Positions 23,101 to 34,919 of a stretch of DNA of 64,000 nucleotides are shown one piece after another. The translations under genes were made by a program, and so were the position numbers. The notes below the pieces were generated by a model. It searched no databases. It saw only the letters and a program-made list of their open reading frames with translations, and was not told the origin of the DNA. Numbering within the stretch: position 1 is the stretch's first letter; every line of letters starts with the position of its first letter. The stretch is from Persicaria tinctoria (taxonomy: Eukaryota; Streptophyta; Magnoliopsida; Caryophyllales; Polygonaceae). The stretch is from the NCBI GenBank assembly GCA_037127255.1, contig JBANSL010000018.1:13241175-13305174 (forward strand), given 5' to 3'.

Positions 23101-26100
23101 TATTAAGGGAAGTTTAAATATTTGTTTCCTATATTATATTCATCACGATCGTATTAAAAATATCTAGACAATTAATTCAAATGTCAAAATAAAAATCTAT
23201 TAATTAATAATCACAATATCTATTAATATTACTAATTCTGCTAGCATTTTGCTGACGTGTTGCTCTGTAAATTAAAGTTGAATTTTTTAATCAAAAGTTT
23301 CATTTCTTATTAATCGATGTTATTAAGGAAAGTTTAAATATTTGTTTCCTATATTATATTCATCACAATCGTATTAAAAATATCTAGACAATTAATTCAA
23401 ATGTCAAAATAAAAATCTATTAATTAATAATCTATTAATATTACTAATTCTGCTAGCATTTTGCTGACGTGTCACGCTCACAATCAATCTATTATCTATC
23501 TATCTATGAATATTACTAATTCTGCTAACATTTTGCTGACGTGTCACGCTCACAATTAAAGTTGAATTTTTTATTCAAATGAGCTTTTCTTATTGGTCAA
23601 TATTATTATGGAAACTTTAAAATATCTGTTTCCTATTTTAAATATGATTTGAATCCATTCCCTTTTTTTTATTTTCGGTTATATTGTCGTAAATATTGAG
23701 ACTTGTTTCCATTTTTTTTTACAATTGCAATATATCTATTAATCCATCTATCTATCTATCTATTAATATTACTAATTCTGCTAGCATTTTGTTAACGTGT
23801 CACGCTCACAATTAAAGTTGAATTTTTTATTCAAATGAGCTTTTTTTATTGCTCAGTATTATTATGGAAACTTTAAAATATTTGTTTCCTATTTTAAATA
23901 TGATTTGAATCCGTTCTTTTTTTTTATTTTCGGTTATATTGTCGTAAATATTGAGACATGTTTCCATTTTTTTTTTCCGATTGCAATATATCTATCTACT
24001 ATCTATTAATCTATCTATCTATTAATATTACTAATTCTACTAGCATTTTGCTGATGTGTCACGCTCACAATTAAAGTTGAATTTTTTATTCAAATGAGCT
24101 TTTCTTATTCGTCAATAGTATTATGGAAACTTTGAAATATTTGTTTCCTAATTTAAATATGATTTGAATCCGTTACTTTTTTTATATTTTCGGTTATATT
24201 GTCGTAAATATTGAGACATGTTTCCATTTTTTTTCCGATTGCAATATATCTATCTATCTATCTATTAATATTACTAATTCTGCTAGCATTAATCCATTGC
24301 AATATATCTATTAATCCATCTATCTATCTATCTATTAATATTACTAATTCTGCTAGCATTTTGTTAACGTGTCACGCTCACAATTAAAGTTGAATTTTTT
24401 ATTCAAATGAGCTTTTTTTATTGCTCAGTATTATTATGGAAACTTTAAAATATTTGTTTCCTATTTTAAATATGATTTGAATCCGTTCTTTTTTTTTATT
24501 TTCGGTTATATTGTCGTAAATATTGAGACATGTTTCCATTTTTTTTTTCCGATTGCAATATATCTATCTACTATCTATTAATCTATCTATCTATTAATAT
24601 TACTAATTCTACTAGCATTTTGCTGATGTGTCACGCTCACAATTAAAGTTGAATTTTTTATTCAAATGAGCTTTTCTTATTCGTCAATAGTATTATGGAA
24701 ACTTTGAAATATTTGTTTCCTAATTTAAATATGATTTGAATCCGTTACTTTTTTTATATTTTCGGTTATATTGTCGTAAATATTGAGACATGTTTCCATT
24801 TTTTTTCCGATTGCAATATATCTATCTATCTATCTATTAATATTACTAATTCTGCTAGCATTTTGCTGACGTGTCGCTCTGTAAATTAAAGTTGAATTTT
24901 TTAATCAAAAGTTTCATTTCTTATTAATCGATGTTATTAAGGGAAGTTTAAATATTTGTTTCCTATATTATATTCATCACAATCGTATTAAAAATATCTA
25001 GACAATTAATTCAAATGTCAAAATAAAAATCTATTAATTAATAATCACAATATCTATTAATATTACTAATTCTGCTAGCATTTTGCTGACGTGTTGCTCT
25101 GTAAATTAAAGTTGAATTTTTTAATCAAAAGTTTCATTTCTTATTAATCGATGTTATTAAGGAAAGTTTAAATATTTGTTTCCTATATTATATTCATCAC
25201 AATCGTATTAAAAATATCTAGACAATTAATTCAAATGTCAAAATAAAAATCTATTAATTAATAATCTATTAATATTACTAATTCTGCTAGCATTTTGCTG
25301 ACGTGTCACGCTCACCATCAATCTATTATCTATCTATCTATTAATATTACTAATTCTGCTAACATTTTACTTACGTGTCACGCTCACAATTAAAGTTGAA
25401 TTTTTTATTCAAATGAGCTTTTCTTATTGGTCAATATTATTATGGAAACTTTAAAATATCTGTTTCCTATTTTAAATATGATTTGAATCCATTCCCTTTT
25501 TTTTTATTTTCGGTTATATTGTCGTAAATATTGAGACATGTTTCCATTATTTTTCCGATTGCAATATATCTATTAATACATCTATCTATCTATCTATTAA
25601 TATTACTAATTCTGCTATCATTTTGTTGACGTGTCACGCTCACAATTAAAGTTGAATTTTTTTATTCAAATGAGCTTTTCTTATTTGTCAATATTATTAT
25701 GGAAACTTTAAAATATTTGTTTCCTATTTTAAATATGATTTGAATCCGTTCTTTTTTTTTTTCGGTTATATTGTCGTAAATATTGAGACATGTTTCCATT
25801 TTTTTTTCCGATTGTAATATATCTATCTACTATCTATTAATCTATCTATCTATTAATATTACTAATTCTGCTAGCATTTTGGTGACGTGTCACGCTCACA
25901 ATTAAAGTTGAATTTTTTATTCAAATGAGCTTTTCTTATTGGTCAATATTATTATGGAAACTTTAAAATATTTGTTTCCTATTTTAAATATGATTTGAAC
26001 CCGTTCCTTTTTTTTATTTTCGGTTATATTGTCATAAATATTGAGACATGTTTCCATTTTTTCCAATTGCAATATATCTATCTATCTATCTATTAATATT

Positions 26101-26110
26101 ACTAATTCTG
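20168..26110 (+). repeat. Helitron-end satellite with higher-order structure
   Basis: Units start with ATTAATATTACTAATTCTGC and come in two main types. Type A (about 240-270 bp) has CACGCTCACAATTAAAG, GGTTATATTGTCGTAAATA and a poly-T. Type B (about 210-220 bp) has CGCTCTGTAAATTAAAG, ATCGATGTTATTAAGG and TATCTAGACAATTAATTC. Some units are cut to about 75 bp. Junctions are CTAT microsatellite. A block of ten units (about 20682-22760) is repeated nearly base for base at 22760-24840 (period about 2,080 bp). Inside each block a 572-bp piece is itself doubled. A third, more diverged, partial block follows (24840-26100). The array has no coding capacity. Confidence 0.9.
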
Positions 26111-26939
26111 CTAGCATTTTGCTGACAATTAATTCAAATGTCAAAAAAAAATCTATTAATTAATAATCACAATAAAAATACTAATTCTGCTAGCATTTTG
26201 CTGACATGTCACGCCCACCATTAAATTTAACTTTTTTATTCAAATGGTATTTTCTTATTGGTCAATATTATTGCTAAAATTTTAAAATACACGTTTCATA
26301 TTTTGAACATATTTGTTTCCTATTTTTATACTAATCAAAAGTTTCTTTTCTTATTAATCGATATTAATAAGGGATGTTTTTTTCTTACAATTTACTTATT
26401 TTACTTATTTTTGAAAAGTTTTTTTCTTACAATTTACTTATTTTAGACATCTTAAATGACTATCGAAAAATAAATAATATTTTAAGACTTACAAGCATTA
26501 CTAATGATTATTTTACATCTTAGATGAGGCTTCTTAGATCACTTTTCTACCTTTTAGGATCTTTTTATTTTTACCATCTTACCTTTATTTTCACTATTAA
26601 TTTCTCTCTCTTTCTAGCCATCTTTCTAATGAAAATAATGAATAAGTTATGTATATCTACATAACTTCAAAAGTATTCGCACAATCATGTGCTTATGACA
26701 ATAATTATATATGGAGTATTTATTTCAATTATATTAGGTGGTGTGTTTGAGTATTATTACTACTTTACCTTATTAAATCATTTTAAAATTTTGTATTGTA
26801 TCTCTTTCCAACTAATTTATAAATTACAAAAAAAAAACTTTATACGTACATATTTTTGTTATAAACAAGTATATATTAATATAGTACTATTATAGATATA
26901 GATATATAAAATGATGTTCAAATTAAAATGGATCAAACT

Positions 26940-26972
26940 CCCGTGCCTTGAAGGCACGGGTATTACACTAGT
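26940..26972 (+). other. Helitron 3' hairpin and CTAGT terminus (first element)
   Basis: CCCGTGCCTT pairs with AAGGCACGGG around a single-base loop; then TATTACA and the terminal CTAGT. Stem-loop followed by CTRRT is the defining Helitron 3' end. Confidence 0.92.
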
Positions 26973-28706
26973 ATATTACTAATTCTACTAGCATTTTGCT
27001 GACATGTCACACCCACAATTAAAGTTGAATTTTTTATTCAAATGAGATTTTCTATTTGGTCAATATTATTATGAAAACTTTAAAATATTTGTTTCCTATT
27101 TTAAATATGATTTGAATCCATTCCTTTTTTTTTAAATTTTCGGTTATATTGCTGTAAATATTGAGACATGTTTCCTTTTTTTTTCCCGATTGCAATATTC
27201 TCATAATTCGTCTACATACATTGAACTTAAATTTGAATTTTGGTATATTTTATTTTTGGCAATTTATACTCTACATAGACCCATATCCAACTGTCAATTT
27301 ATAAAATACTACGGAGTAAAAATTAACTTTCACATATGTTCATATTTTCTCACCAACCATGCAAGTATTTCATTTTCCAATAAATTAATAAAAGATGTAC
27401 TCGGATTGCCTGCATTCATTATCTTAACGGATTGAATTCATTTAAAATTTTGTTTATTATATCACATTTATCCCAATCATGTTAAAATTTACTTCTCTCT
27501 ATTCGTTTAGCTAAATATGTTGTTTAATATTCATTCACGTTTTGTTAGGATGGTAAAAATTATATAAAATATTTTTTTTTCAATTTTTTTATAAATTAAT
27601 TTCGATAATAGGTAATCTATTTATAATATTAATTCTACTATTTATAATATTATTGCCGAAATTTTTTTCAACTTTTTTTCCAATAAATTAATATTTTTTT
27701 TTCAATTTTTTTATAAATTAATTTCAATTTTTTTCAACTTTTCTTTCCATAAGAGAGAAAAGTTAAACTTGAATTTTTTATTCAAATGATATTTTCTTAT
27801 TGGTCAATATTATTGCCGAAATTTTAAAATATTTGTTTCTTATTTTAAACAAATTTGTTTCCTATTTTTATACTAAAATATTATTTAATTTGATATGTTG
27901 TATGTCAATTTGTGATCTATTTTAATCGTCTACGTACATTGAACATTCGTCATGTCTTGGCTGACTTTATTCTTAGATATTGAAATTGTTGATTTATCAT
28001 ATTTAACCGATTGCAATATTCCCCATAATGTCTACATACAACGAACATGTAATAATCAATTTGTAAATATTCGATTTTAAAAATTAATTATAAAAATCAA
28101 TTAGAGCCAAAAAAGTTTTTTTTTAAATTTAATTATTTTAGACATCTTAAATGACTATCGAAAATAAATAATATTTTAAGACTCACAAGCATTATTACTA
28201 ATGCTTATTTTACATCTTGGATGAGGCTTCTTAGATCACTTTTCTACCTTTAAGGATCTTTTTTTTACCATCTTACCTTTATTTTCACTATTTATTTCTC
28301 TCTCTTTCTAACCATCTTTCTCATGAAAGTAATGAATAAGTTATGTACATCTACATAACTTCAAAATTATTCAAACAATCATGTGCTTATGATTTTTTAA
28401 TATTTGTACGGGAGCTTATATTTTACTTTTTAGATCTATGCTAATGATAATAATTATATATTTATTTCAAATTATATTAGGTGGTGTGTTTGAGTATTAT
28501 TACTACTTTACCTTATTAAATCATTTACAAAATTTGCATCGTATCTCTTTCCAACTAATTTATAAATTATAAAAAAAATACTTTATACATATTTTTGTTG
28601 TAAACTCGTATATATATTAATATAGTATTATATAAATATATAAAATGATGTTCAAATTAAAATGGATCAAGCTCTCGTGCCTTCAAGGCACGGGTATTAC
28701 ACTAGT
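26973..28706 (+). mobile_element. Second non-autonomous Helitron, head-to-tail
   Basis: It starts immediately after the first element's CTAGT, with ATATTACTAATTCTACTAGC and a single type A 5' unit. It ends with stem-loop CGTGCCTT/AAGGCACG (28676-28692) and CTAGT at 28702-28706. Its last 900 bp matches the first element's 3' body (GACATCTTAAATGACTATCG, GTGGTGTGTTTGAGTATTAT). The middle (27200-28000) is unique AT-rich sequence. No Rep/helicase is encoded. Confidence 0.8.
28674..28706 (+). other. Helitron 3' hairpin and CTAGT terminus (second element)
   Basis: The stem CGTGCCTT/AAGGCACG is followed by GGTATTACA and CTAGT. It is almost identical to the terminus at 26940-26972. Confidence 0.9.
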
Positions 28707-28746
28707 TATCATCTAAATGCATACTATCAATATGACAAGTGACAAC

Positions 28747-28849
28747 CTATGTAGCACGGAAACGGAAACAGACACAGGACACGGACGCGGGAAGACACGG
28801 AGAAACGAAAATTTCAAAAAACATAGGACACGGACACGGCAAAGATATA

Positions 28850-28927
<78 letters not shown>

Positions 28928-29760
28928 TTTTAAAGGTCTTGCAAAGATGTATATTACATTTATACTAATAAGAGCCACCTAGATGTTAAGACCAATGAGA
29001 TATAGATAAATAATTATATAACATTTCAAATCAAAATATATACAAATAAACATTGCTAAGTCTAAAAATATATCAAAGTAGAGAGAAGAGGTGGCTCACC
29101 ATCATGTCTTGTTACCCTCCTCCCGTTGTTCTGCCAACTATATCGAGTTATCAACATAATCCCAAAGTGGTCCACTCCATCTCCACCTTCTGTTTCAAAT
29201 AAACACCACCTCTGCTACCTTCATTAGTTTGTGAGCCTGAACCATCGTCAATTTCTAGATCCTACACATAAATCTCATATAAATTGAAACCAAACATCAC
29301 TCAATCAAGGTATCCCTAAATCTGAAAATAAATCAAGGTATAGAGAGGGAGTGAGATAGGGAGAGAAGAGTTGAAGGAAGATTGACAGGAGCGACACTCG
29401 TTTGTGTTCAGAAAGCCCGACGATCGACGGTGGCTGGTGCAGATCGAAGAACGGCGGTGGTTAGTGTAGAACAACGCTCGGCGGTGGCTAGTGCAAAATG
29501 ACGCTCAAGAAGAAAGGGGCAAAGGTTGATAATCGGGTTTGTTTTTTTCTCTTTTATTTTAATTATGAACCGAGTTTTTTTAATTCCAAACCGTGTCCAT
29601 TATTTGTGAACCGTGTCCAAGGCGTTTCCATACGTGTCCGAAGTTTGACCGTTTCTTGACCGTGTCTTGACCGTGTCCATGCGTTTCCGAGGTGTTTCGT
29701 GTCGTGTCCGTGTTTCCGACACGACACTGTGCCCTACATAGGTGTTTCCGTGCTACATAG
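28747..29760. mobile_element. hAT-like non-autonomous element, 1,014 bp
   Basis: Terminal inverted repeats are CTATGTAGCACGGAAAC and GTTTCCGTGCTACATAG. The 8-bp duplication GTGACAAC is at 28739-28746 and 29761-29768. Subterminal regions are crowded with GGACACGG and its inverse CCGTGTCC. It contains an AT microsatellite and a GC-richer stretch (29370-29520), and no transposase. The 8-bp duplication suggests hAT, although the TIR sequence is not one I can name. Confidence 0.85.
28853..28925. repeat. (AT)n microsatellite
   Basis: About 36 AT dinucleotides inside the hAT-like element. Open frames across it (Ile-Tyr repeats) are artefacts of the repeat. Confidence 0.95.
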
Positions 29761-29768
29761 GTGACAAC

Positions 29769-30801
29769 TGACAACCCATTGGTATCAACAATTTGGTCAA
29801 ATTAATAGTTAGAGGCATGTCTTAGCTTCAAAATCAATTTCATCTCTCACTGATGAATTGATAGCAACTCACCAATGGAATCAATTTATCCATCCGAATA
29901 TCCAAATTAAAATATATCATCTTAGACGTGAATACCCAATATACCTTTTATTTATTTTTTAATTCCGTCAAAAAAAGAGGTTCCATTTTTTGTTCATTAT
30001 CGGTTTCACTGACAGAGAGAGGAGAGGAGAGAAGAGAGGGAGAATTGCTATCAATTTTATAATCTACCTGTGTTTATTGATGATTTTATGTCCAAGTAGA
30101 TCCGAGTTGGGATGAGAAGGCTAATGAACGAATGAAGGGTCCAGAAGAGTTGAAAACGAGGATAGAGTGAAGACTCGAGAAGAAGAAGAGAGATGAAACA
30201 AAAAAAAAACAATTTAACAAAATTTGTCTACTCAACAAGCTGATTATGTAATGCACTTTCTTGAGGCATTGGTGATCCAATTGACTATTATAAGTATGCA
30301 TTCAAAAACTCTTTTCGAAAGCTACAACTTTTATGTTGTTGTTGGAACTAAATTCAAAGAGTAGATGAACAGCAAAGTGCTAGCACTTGGCGACCGCGGA
30401 TTTCAAATATTAAAACAAAAGTGCAAATTCACAATGCAAGTTGTTCTCCAAGCAATATCCCTCAACCGAAAGCAGTATTGATGGGGCATGGCAAAGAAGA
30501 TAACAAGGCTAGAGCATTGCGTGCGAAGGACAACCCTTGTGTGGTTTATTTAGATGTCAATACTACCTTAAGAACCACCTATAATACTAATCTTGATATC
30601 AAAGTACTATACTGTAAGTGTGCAACTCCAAAGGGTTATCATCTAATAGATTTGTCTGAGAAACATATGGATCAAAGGAGTAAAAATTGAAGATACCAAG
30701 GAAAATAAGTATGAATCATTGATGTAAAAGCGTCAAAATTTGGGAGAAGACCAACTTCACCTTATGGTTTGCCAAGTATCCTTATAAAGCTAAGGCCACC
30801 A
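29769..30801. other. Intergenic stretch without a supported gene
   Basis: AT-rich sequence with a GAGA-rich patch near 30010-30050. An open frame of 89 codons at 30421-30690 has no recognisable motif. I see no transposon termini. The last part is the likely 3' flank and terminator region of the PP2C gene, which ends at 30802 on the minus strand. Confidence 0.5.
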
Positions 30802-32999
30802 TCACTCAGAAGAGTTACAGCTTGTGTCTGTCACATAAGAAACTACGACAGTGATATCGTCTAGCTTGCCCCCATAATACCGATACCCAGATTCCTGTGC
30901 TGCAGCAGAGAATGGTGTTTGCCTTGCGCGATCCAGCGCTCTTTCCTGTGCATAGGTTGCAATCTTTTGAGCAGTGACATGCGGTTCTAAATGAGCCCTT
31001 GTTGCACTGACAACAATCACACTGATTTCATTGTTGTACAAGTTGTCAAATAATCCATCCGTGCCAGCAACTATCACATCCCCGGCTTTGACTGGGAACT
31101 CGAACACCTGTTTTCAATTCAAAATCACAATAATTTTACATTTTGTTTGGTATTTTACCCACAAGTGGATGAGTAAGGTTGCAAGTTTTCCTCAAATCCA
31201 CAAGAAGCAACTTCTCTTAGTAGTATCATGCGTCTTTTATCCCTACAAATAGAAGTAAAAGCTGAAAATTGATTTACCTGACCAGAACTCGGGACATCTG
31301 CACCTGAGTCATTCCCCAGCTGAAATGGAAAATTGAATCCATACTGTTGCGGAGGAGACCGAAAAACTGTGCTTCCATCCCTAATCACTATAAACCCACT
31401 GTCACCAAGATTGATCGCGCGGATACCCTGTGCAAAGAAGTTAATCAGTAAAAATAAAATGGAAATCTCATCACTGTAGGCAAGAATGAAAGATTCACTC
31501 AATATATTCAGCTCACTTAAACTACAGAAAGATAACCTTATGTTGCAATTATTGCACAGAAAATATCTATTGATATACAAAAAGAAACACAGCCTGGTTA
31601 GTAATACACACATAAAAAACTACCTGGTCATTTAGAGATATAATGCAAGCTGTTGAAGAGCCTTGAGCCTTTGTATCAGCATAAGCTTTCTCCAATACTT
31701 TCAGAGGGTCTATAGATGCTTCTGTCTCGTTATTTATAAAAGATACAGAATTGCTCATGAGCTGTCGAGCATATTCTCCAGCATCAATGCCAACATCAGC
31801 CCACCCACCTACACCATCAGCTACCCCAATGACTCGCTTATCTTCACAGATAAAATGGGCGTCTTCTCCACCAGTTTTTACCTTGTCAGGATGAGGTAAA
31901 TAGCATGATCCAGAAATAAGCTTCAAGGTGGCCTGGTCTGAAATTTTCCTTCATTCAACACCAAACAAGTAAGTGAGCCATGGTCGTTAAAAAAGAAGTA
32001 CAAGAAAAGGCTTCAAAGCTTGAAATGGAATTTACCGGGACATATTCATTAAAAGTAGATGCAATTGAAGAGTCCAAATCAATTTCAATCACAAACCTAC
32101 AGAAGAGAAGAGGAGCATGCCTATAAAGTAGACATCTTACATCATCAAAGTGTGAACAATATCTAACTACTGAAAGAATCCTAACAGACATTATCAATAT
32201 AAACATGAACAATATCGGTCATTGAATCCAATAAGAATAGTGGCTTAGATTAAATTAAACACATTGAATCCAATAAGAATAGTGGCTTAGATTAAATTAA
32301 ACACACACTTTTCACATTTTTTATATGCACATATGAAATACTTGGATGAAAAAATTCATGGCAAACTTCAATAGCATACAGAAAATGCTCGAGTACCAAA
32401 AGGAGAATGACAGCAACAAAGCAATGAAGAAAGAAAAAGTAAAGCACAAGAGACACATACTCTGAAGGTGAATCTACAGATACTCCAAGCTGCTCATCAG
32501 TCAAAGGGACATCAGGAGCGGCACCATTGGCATAGCATCGGGAAGAAAAGGAGCGAGATTCGGATAAATGAGCGTTCAACGCCAAATCAGTCAGAAGCAA
32601 ACCAGAAGCAAGGCAGTAAGGCAAACTACAGCCAGTTTTTGCAAAGGAAACAAGGGCCGGTTTCTCCGGGGCAAAAGCACGCCTGCTACTACTTCCTCTT
32701 CCAATATTCACCAAAAGATCTCTGGAATTGGGATGGAAACTAGAAGCAGCAGCCATCGGAGCTCGTAAAGGTCGTGAGGTCTCTAGTAAACAACGACTAG
32801 TAGCAAAAGTCTTCCTCAACCTGGAGGAATAAGTGTACCCTTTCTGACTCAAGACTTGAGCCTCTGAAAATGGGGTAGCTGTGATTGATTGAGCAACTGA
32901 GACTATGAAACTACTTGCGAAATTCCGGTGCCGAATAATCAATTTTCGGGCACAAGAGCCGTAGTCAGTATTGACATTTGCAAGTAAACAAGCTCGCAT
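30802..32999 (-). CDS. PTC7-type protein phosphatase 2C, organelle-targeted
   Basis: Five exons: 32999-32461, 32096-32036, 31932-31624, 31427-31278 and 31107-30802, all with GT-AG borders, sum to 454 residues. The first ~140 residues are Ser/Arg/Ala-rich with few acids, as in a chloroplast or mitochondrial transit peptide. The phosphatase domain follows, with metal-binding motifs GGEDAHF, GVADGVGGW, GTDGLFDN and KLDDITVVV plus GSSTACI and NLGDSGF. This is the plant PTC7/SpoIIE-like PP2C group (Arabidopsis PP2C55/PP2C80 type), Mn/Mg-dependent Ser/Thr phosphatases; the substrate is unknown. A 5'UTR intron (acceptor 33109-33108, donor 33425-33424) is likely, with a leader exon from 33426 to about 33540. 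All key residues are present. Confidence 0.92.
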
Positions 33000-33544
33000 C
33001 TTATAATCAGGATTGTCAATGAAATTTCATTACACACAACACAAATCCAGACAGACCCCCAACAGTTCAATTTAAATCAAATTGATTTCAAAGTAATAAG
33101 CATTCACCTGCAAATCCAAAAAAAAGAAGATGTAATCAATTTTCGACCAAAGCCAGATGATACAGAACATCAGAAACAGAAAAAAGATGGGTGAAATGGG
33201 AGAAACTAGGAAAAGCGAAGCAATGAAGACTGGAATTGAAAAGACAAAAAAAGCAAAACTAAACAAGGGTTATCAGATTAGGGTTTGGAAGAAGAACAGC
33301 TGCAAATTTGAATGTGAAAAGGGAGGGAGAGAAACAACAATCGTGTACGAAGATGAGGTCCGGATTGAACCAGAAAATGTTGATTTGTAGAAGGGGGTAG
33401 GAAGGGGCGATGAAGGGTTACTCACCGAAGCAAAGGCGGGGTGAACGGGGGCGGGAGACGACAGAGGCAGCTGAGAGAGAGGTAACGAGCGCCGAAGTTG
33501 AAGCCTTGAATTGAAGGGCACAAGGGGAAGCCCTGTTTTGGGCC

Positions 33545-33748
33545 TTTGGGTCTACGATGGATTATTTACTTAGCTTAAAGGGTATTTGGATTAGGTTTTC
33601 TAGTTGTGTTTTTGTAGAGTCGTGTTTCTGTGTTTGTACCTGTATGTTTTATTGTAACTTTGGTTTTTAGACGGTTCTGCCGGCTTGTCTGGTCTTCAAG
33701 TTTCAAATACGTCTGAACTCGAATTCTTACCTTATAAAAAAAAATTAC
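33545..33748 (+). mobile_element. Retroposon 3' tail just upstream of PP2C
   Basis: The stretch GTCGTGTTTCTGTGTTTGTA to CTGAACTCGAATTCTTACC, ending TTATAAAAAAAAA, resembles the tails at 13064-13213 and 60260-60370: T-rich with GTTTGTAC, then GTCTGGTCTTC, then a CGAATTCTTACCTTAT-type ending with poly(A). The 5' limit and target duplication are not visible. It lies within about 250 bp of the PP2C leader and may hold part of its promoter. Confidence 0.5.
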
Positions 33749-34097
33749 GTAACGGAAATCTATGAATAAAAAAACAAATTTTTTTAAAATGGGTGGTTAG
33801 CCGTTGAAAAACTTAGATTTCAAATTAATTAAATTAAACTTTTATATTGATTTCATTCAAAATTATATAATATCGAAATCATAATCTCTGAAAAGCTACT
33901 TATTGTTGTCAAATAGAGCCTAAAGTAAGGAAAATGACTAAACTTTAAATATAACTAGGGTCAATTTGCAAAGTATACAAATACAAAGGCCAAATTAGCC
34001 AACTATACAAGGTTGTGGTAATTTTGCAAACTATACACAACCCTTGCCCCTCCTTTGTGCCCCCCCTCCCCCTCCAGCGTCAGCATTTTTTTTTCTT

Positions 34098-34262
34098 TTC
34101 TCGCGCGTCAATGCTGACGCCGACGCCGGGAATGTTGACTTCAGCAATGCTGACACCGTTTACAAGGAAGGTTTTTTTTTTCGCGCGTCAATGTTGACGC
34201 CGACGCCGGGAATGCTGACGTCAGCAGTGCTGACACCGTTTACATAGATGCTGACGCGGGGG
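34098..34262. repeat. Direct duplication with TGACGTCA palindrome
   Basis: A ~85-bp unit (CGCGCGTCAATGCTGACGCC to GACACCGTTTACA) occurs at about 34099-34165 and 34185-34245. The second copy contains GCTGACGTCAGC (34214-34225), a perfect palindrome with a CRE/bZIP core; the first copy carries a changed version. GCTGAC words recur down to 34265. No gene is present between 33750 and 34570. Confidence 0.7.
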
Positions 34263-34573
34263 ACGTCAGCACTAGAAATTTGGATTTCACAAATCAAATA
34301 ACATTAGAAATTTTATATAAAATATAAAAGAAACAAAAGAATATTTTATTTTATTTTGGGTAGTGAGAAACAAAGAATATCGATGAGCAATTAAAACAAA
34401 TTCAGTATAGAAAGCATTGAAGCTATTGAAGTCCCAATCCCCTTCTCAATCTACTCAAAAGTAGTTTGCTACCTCCTCCTAGTTCCACCGACCGTGACAT
34501 TGAAGGCTTCTCCGTTGACGCCCGCCGATGCCACCGAATAGCTCAAAATCATTGTACATCCTACCTCCTCCAT

Positions 34574-34912
34574 CTCTTATTTTGCAAAAAGATATCAGCA
34601 CATATATACCTACATAAAAATACGCATAAAACGATGTCAACACTAAAAAATACGCATAAAAACGATGTCAGCATTAAAAAACACGCATCTAAAAGATGTC
34701 AGCACTAAAAAATACGGATAAAAATGATGCCAACACTAAAAAATACGCATAAAAACGATGTCAGCACTAAGAAATAAACCAATTTTTAAGGACTCAAGCA
34801 TACATATATACTTACATATATAATATCAAATTAAAAACGATATCAGCACTAAAAAATACGCATAAAAACGATATCATCATTAAGAAACAAACTAGTTTTT
34901 AAGAACTCAAGC
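34574..34912. repeat. Minisatellite array, left part
   Basis: Repeats of AACGATGTCAGCACTAAAAA and ATACGCATAAA (about 34 bp), combined with longer blocks containing ACCAATTTTTAAGGACTCAA and ATACATATATAC. It stops abruptly where the PMD coding sequence begins. The same array, in the same orientation, resumes at 39545. Confidence 0.85.
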
Positions 34913-34919
34913 GACGTGC

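Larger units (their letters stand above)
20168..26972 (+). mobile_element. Helitron with a tandem array of its own 5' ends
   Basis: The right end has the Helitron 3' signature: a stem-loop (26940-26960) and, eight bases later, CTAGT (26968-26972). The left end begins TC then TATCTATTAATATTACTAATT. The first 200-270 bp of the element is repeated about 29 times before one 3' body (about 26100-26972). No Rep/helicase frame is present, so it is non-autonomous. The 3' body (ATCTTAAATGACTATCG, GATGAGGCTTCTTAGATC) is shared with the next Helitron. No target duplication is expected for this class. Confidence 0.8.

Noticed and set aside
20168..26110. CRISPR array or centromeric satellite
   Set aside because: Units are 200-270 bp with no spacers, the genome is a plant's, and the units are Helitron 5' ends closed by a Helitron 3' end.
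28713..28968. Open frames of Ile-Tyr repeats
   Set aside because: Produced by the AT microsatellite.
30421..30690. 89-codon open frame
   Set aside because: No motif, no splice context and no neighbouring transposon structure; probably chance.
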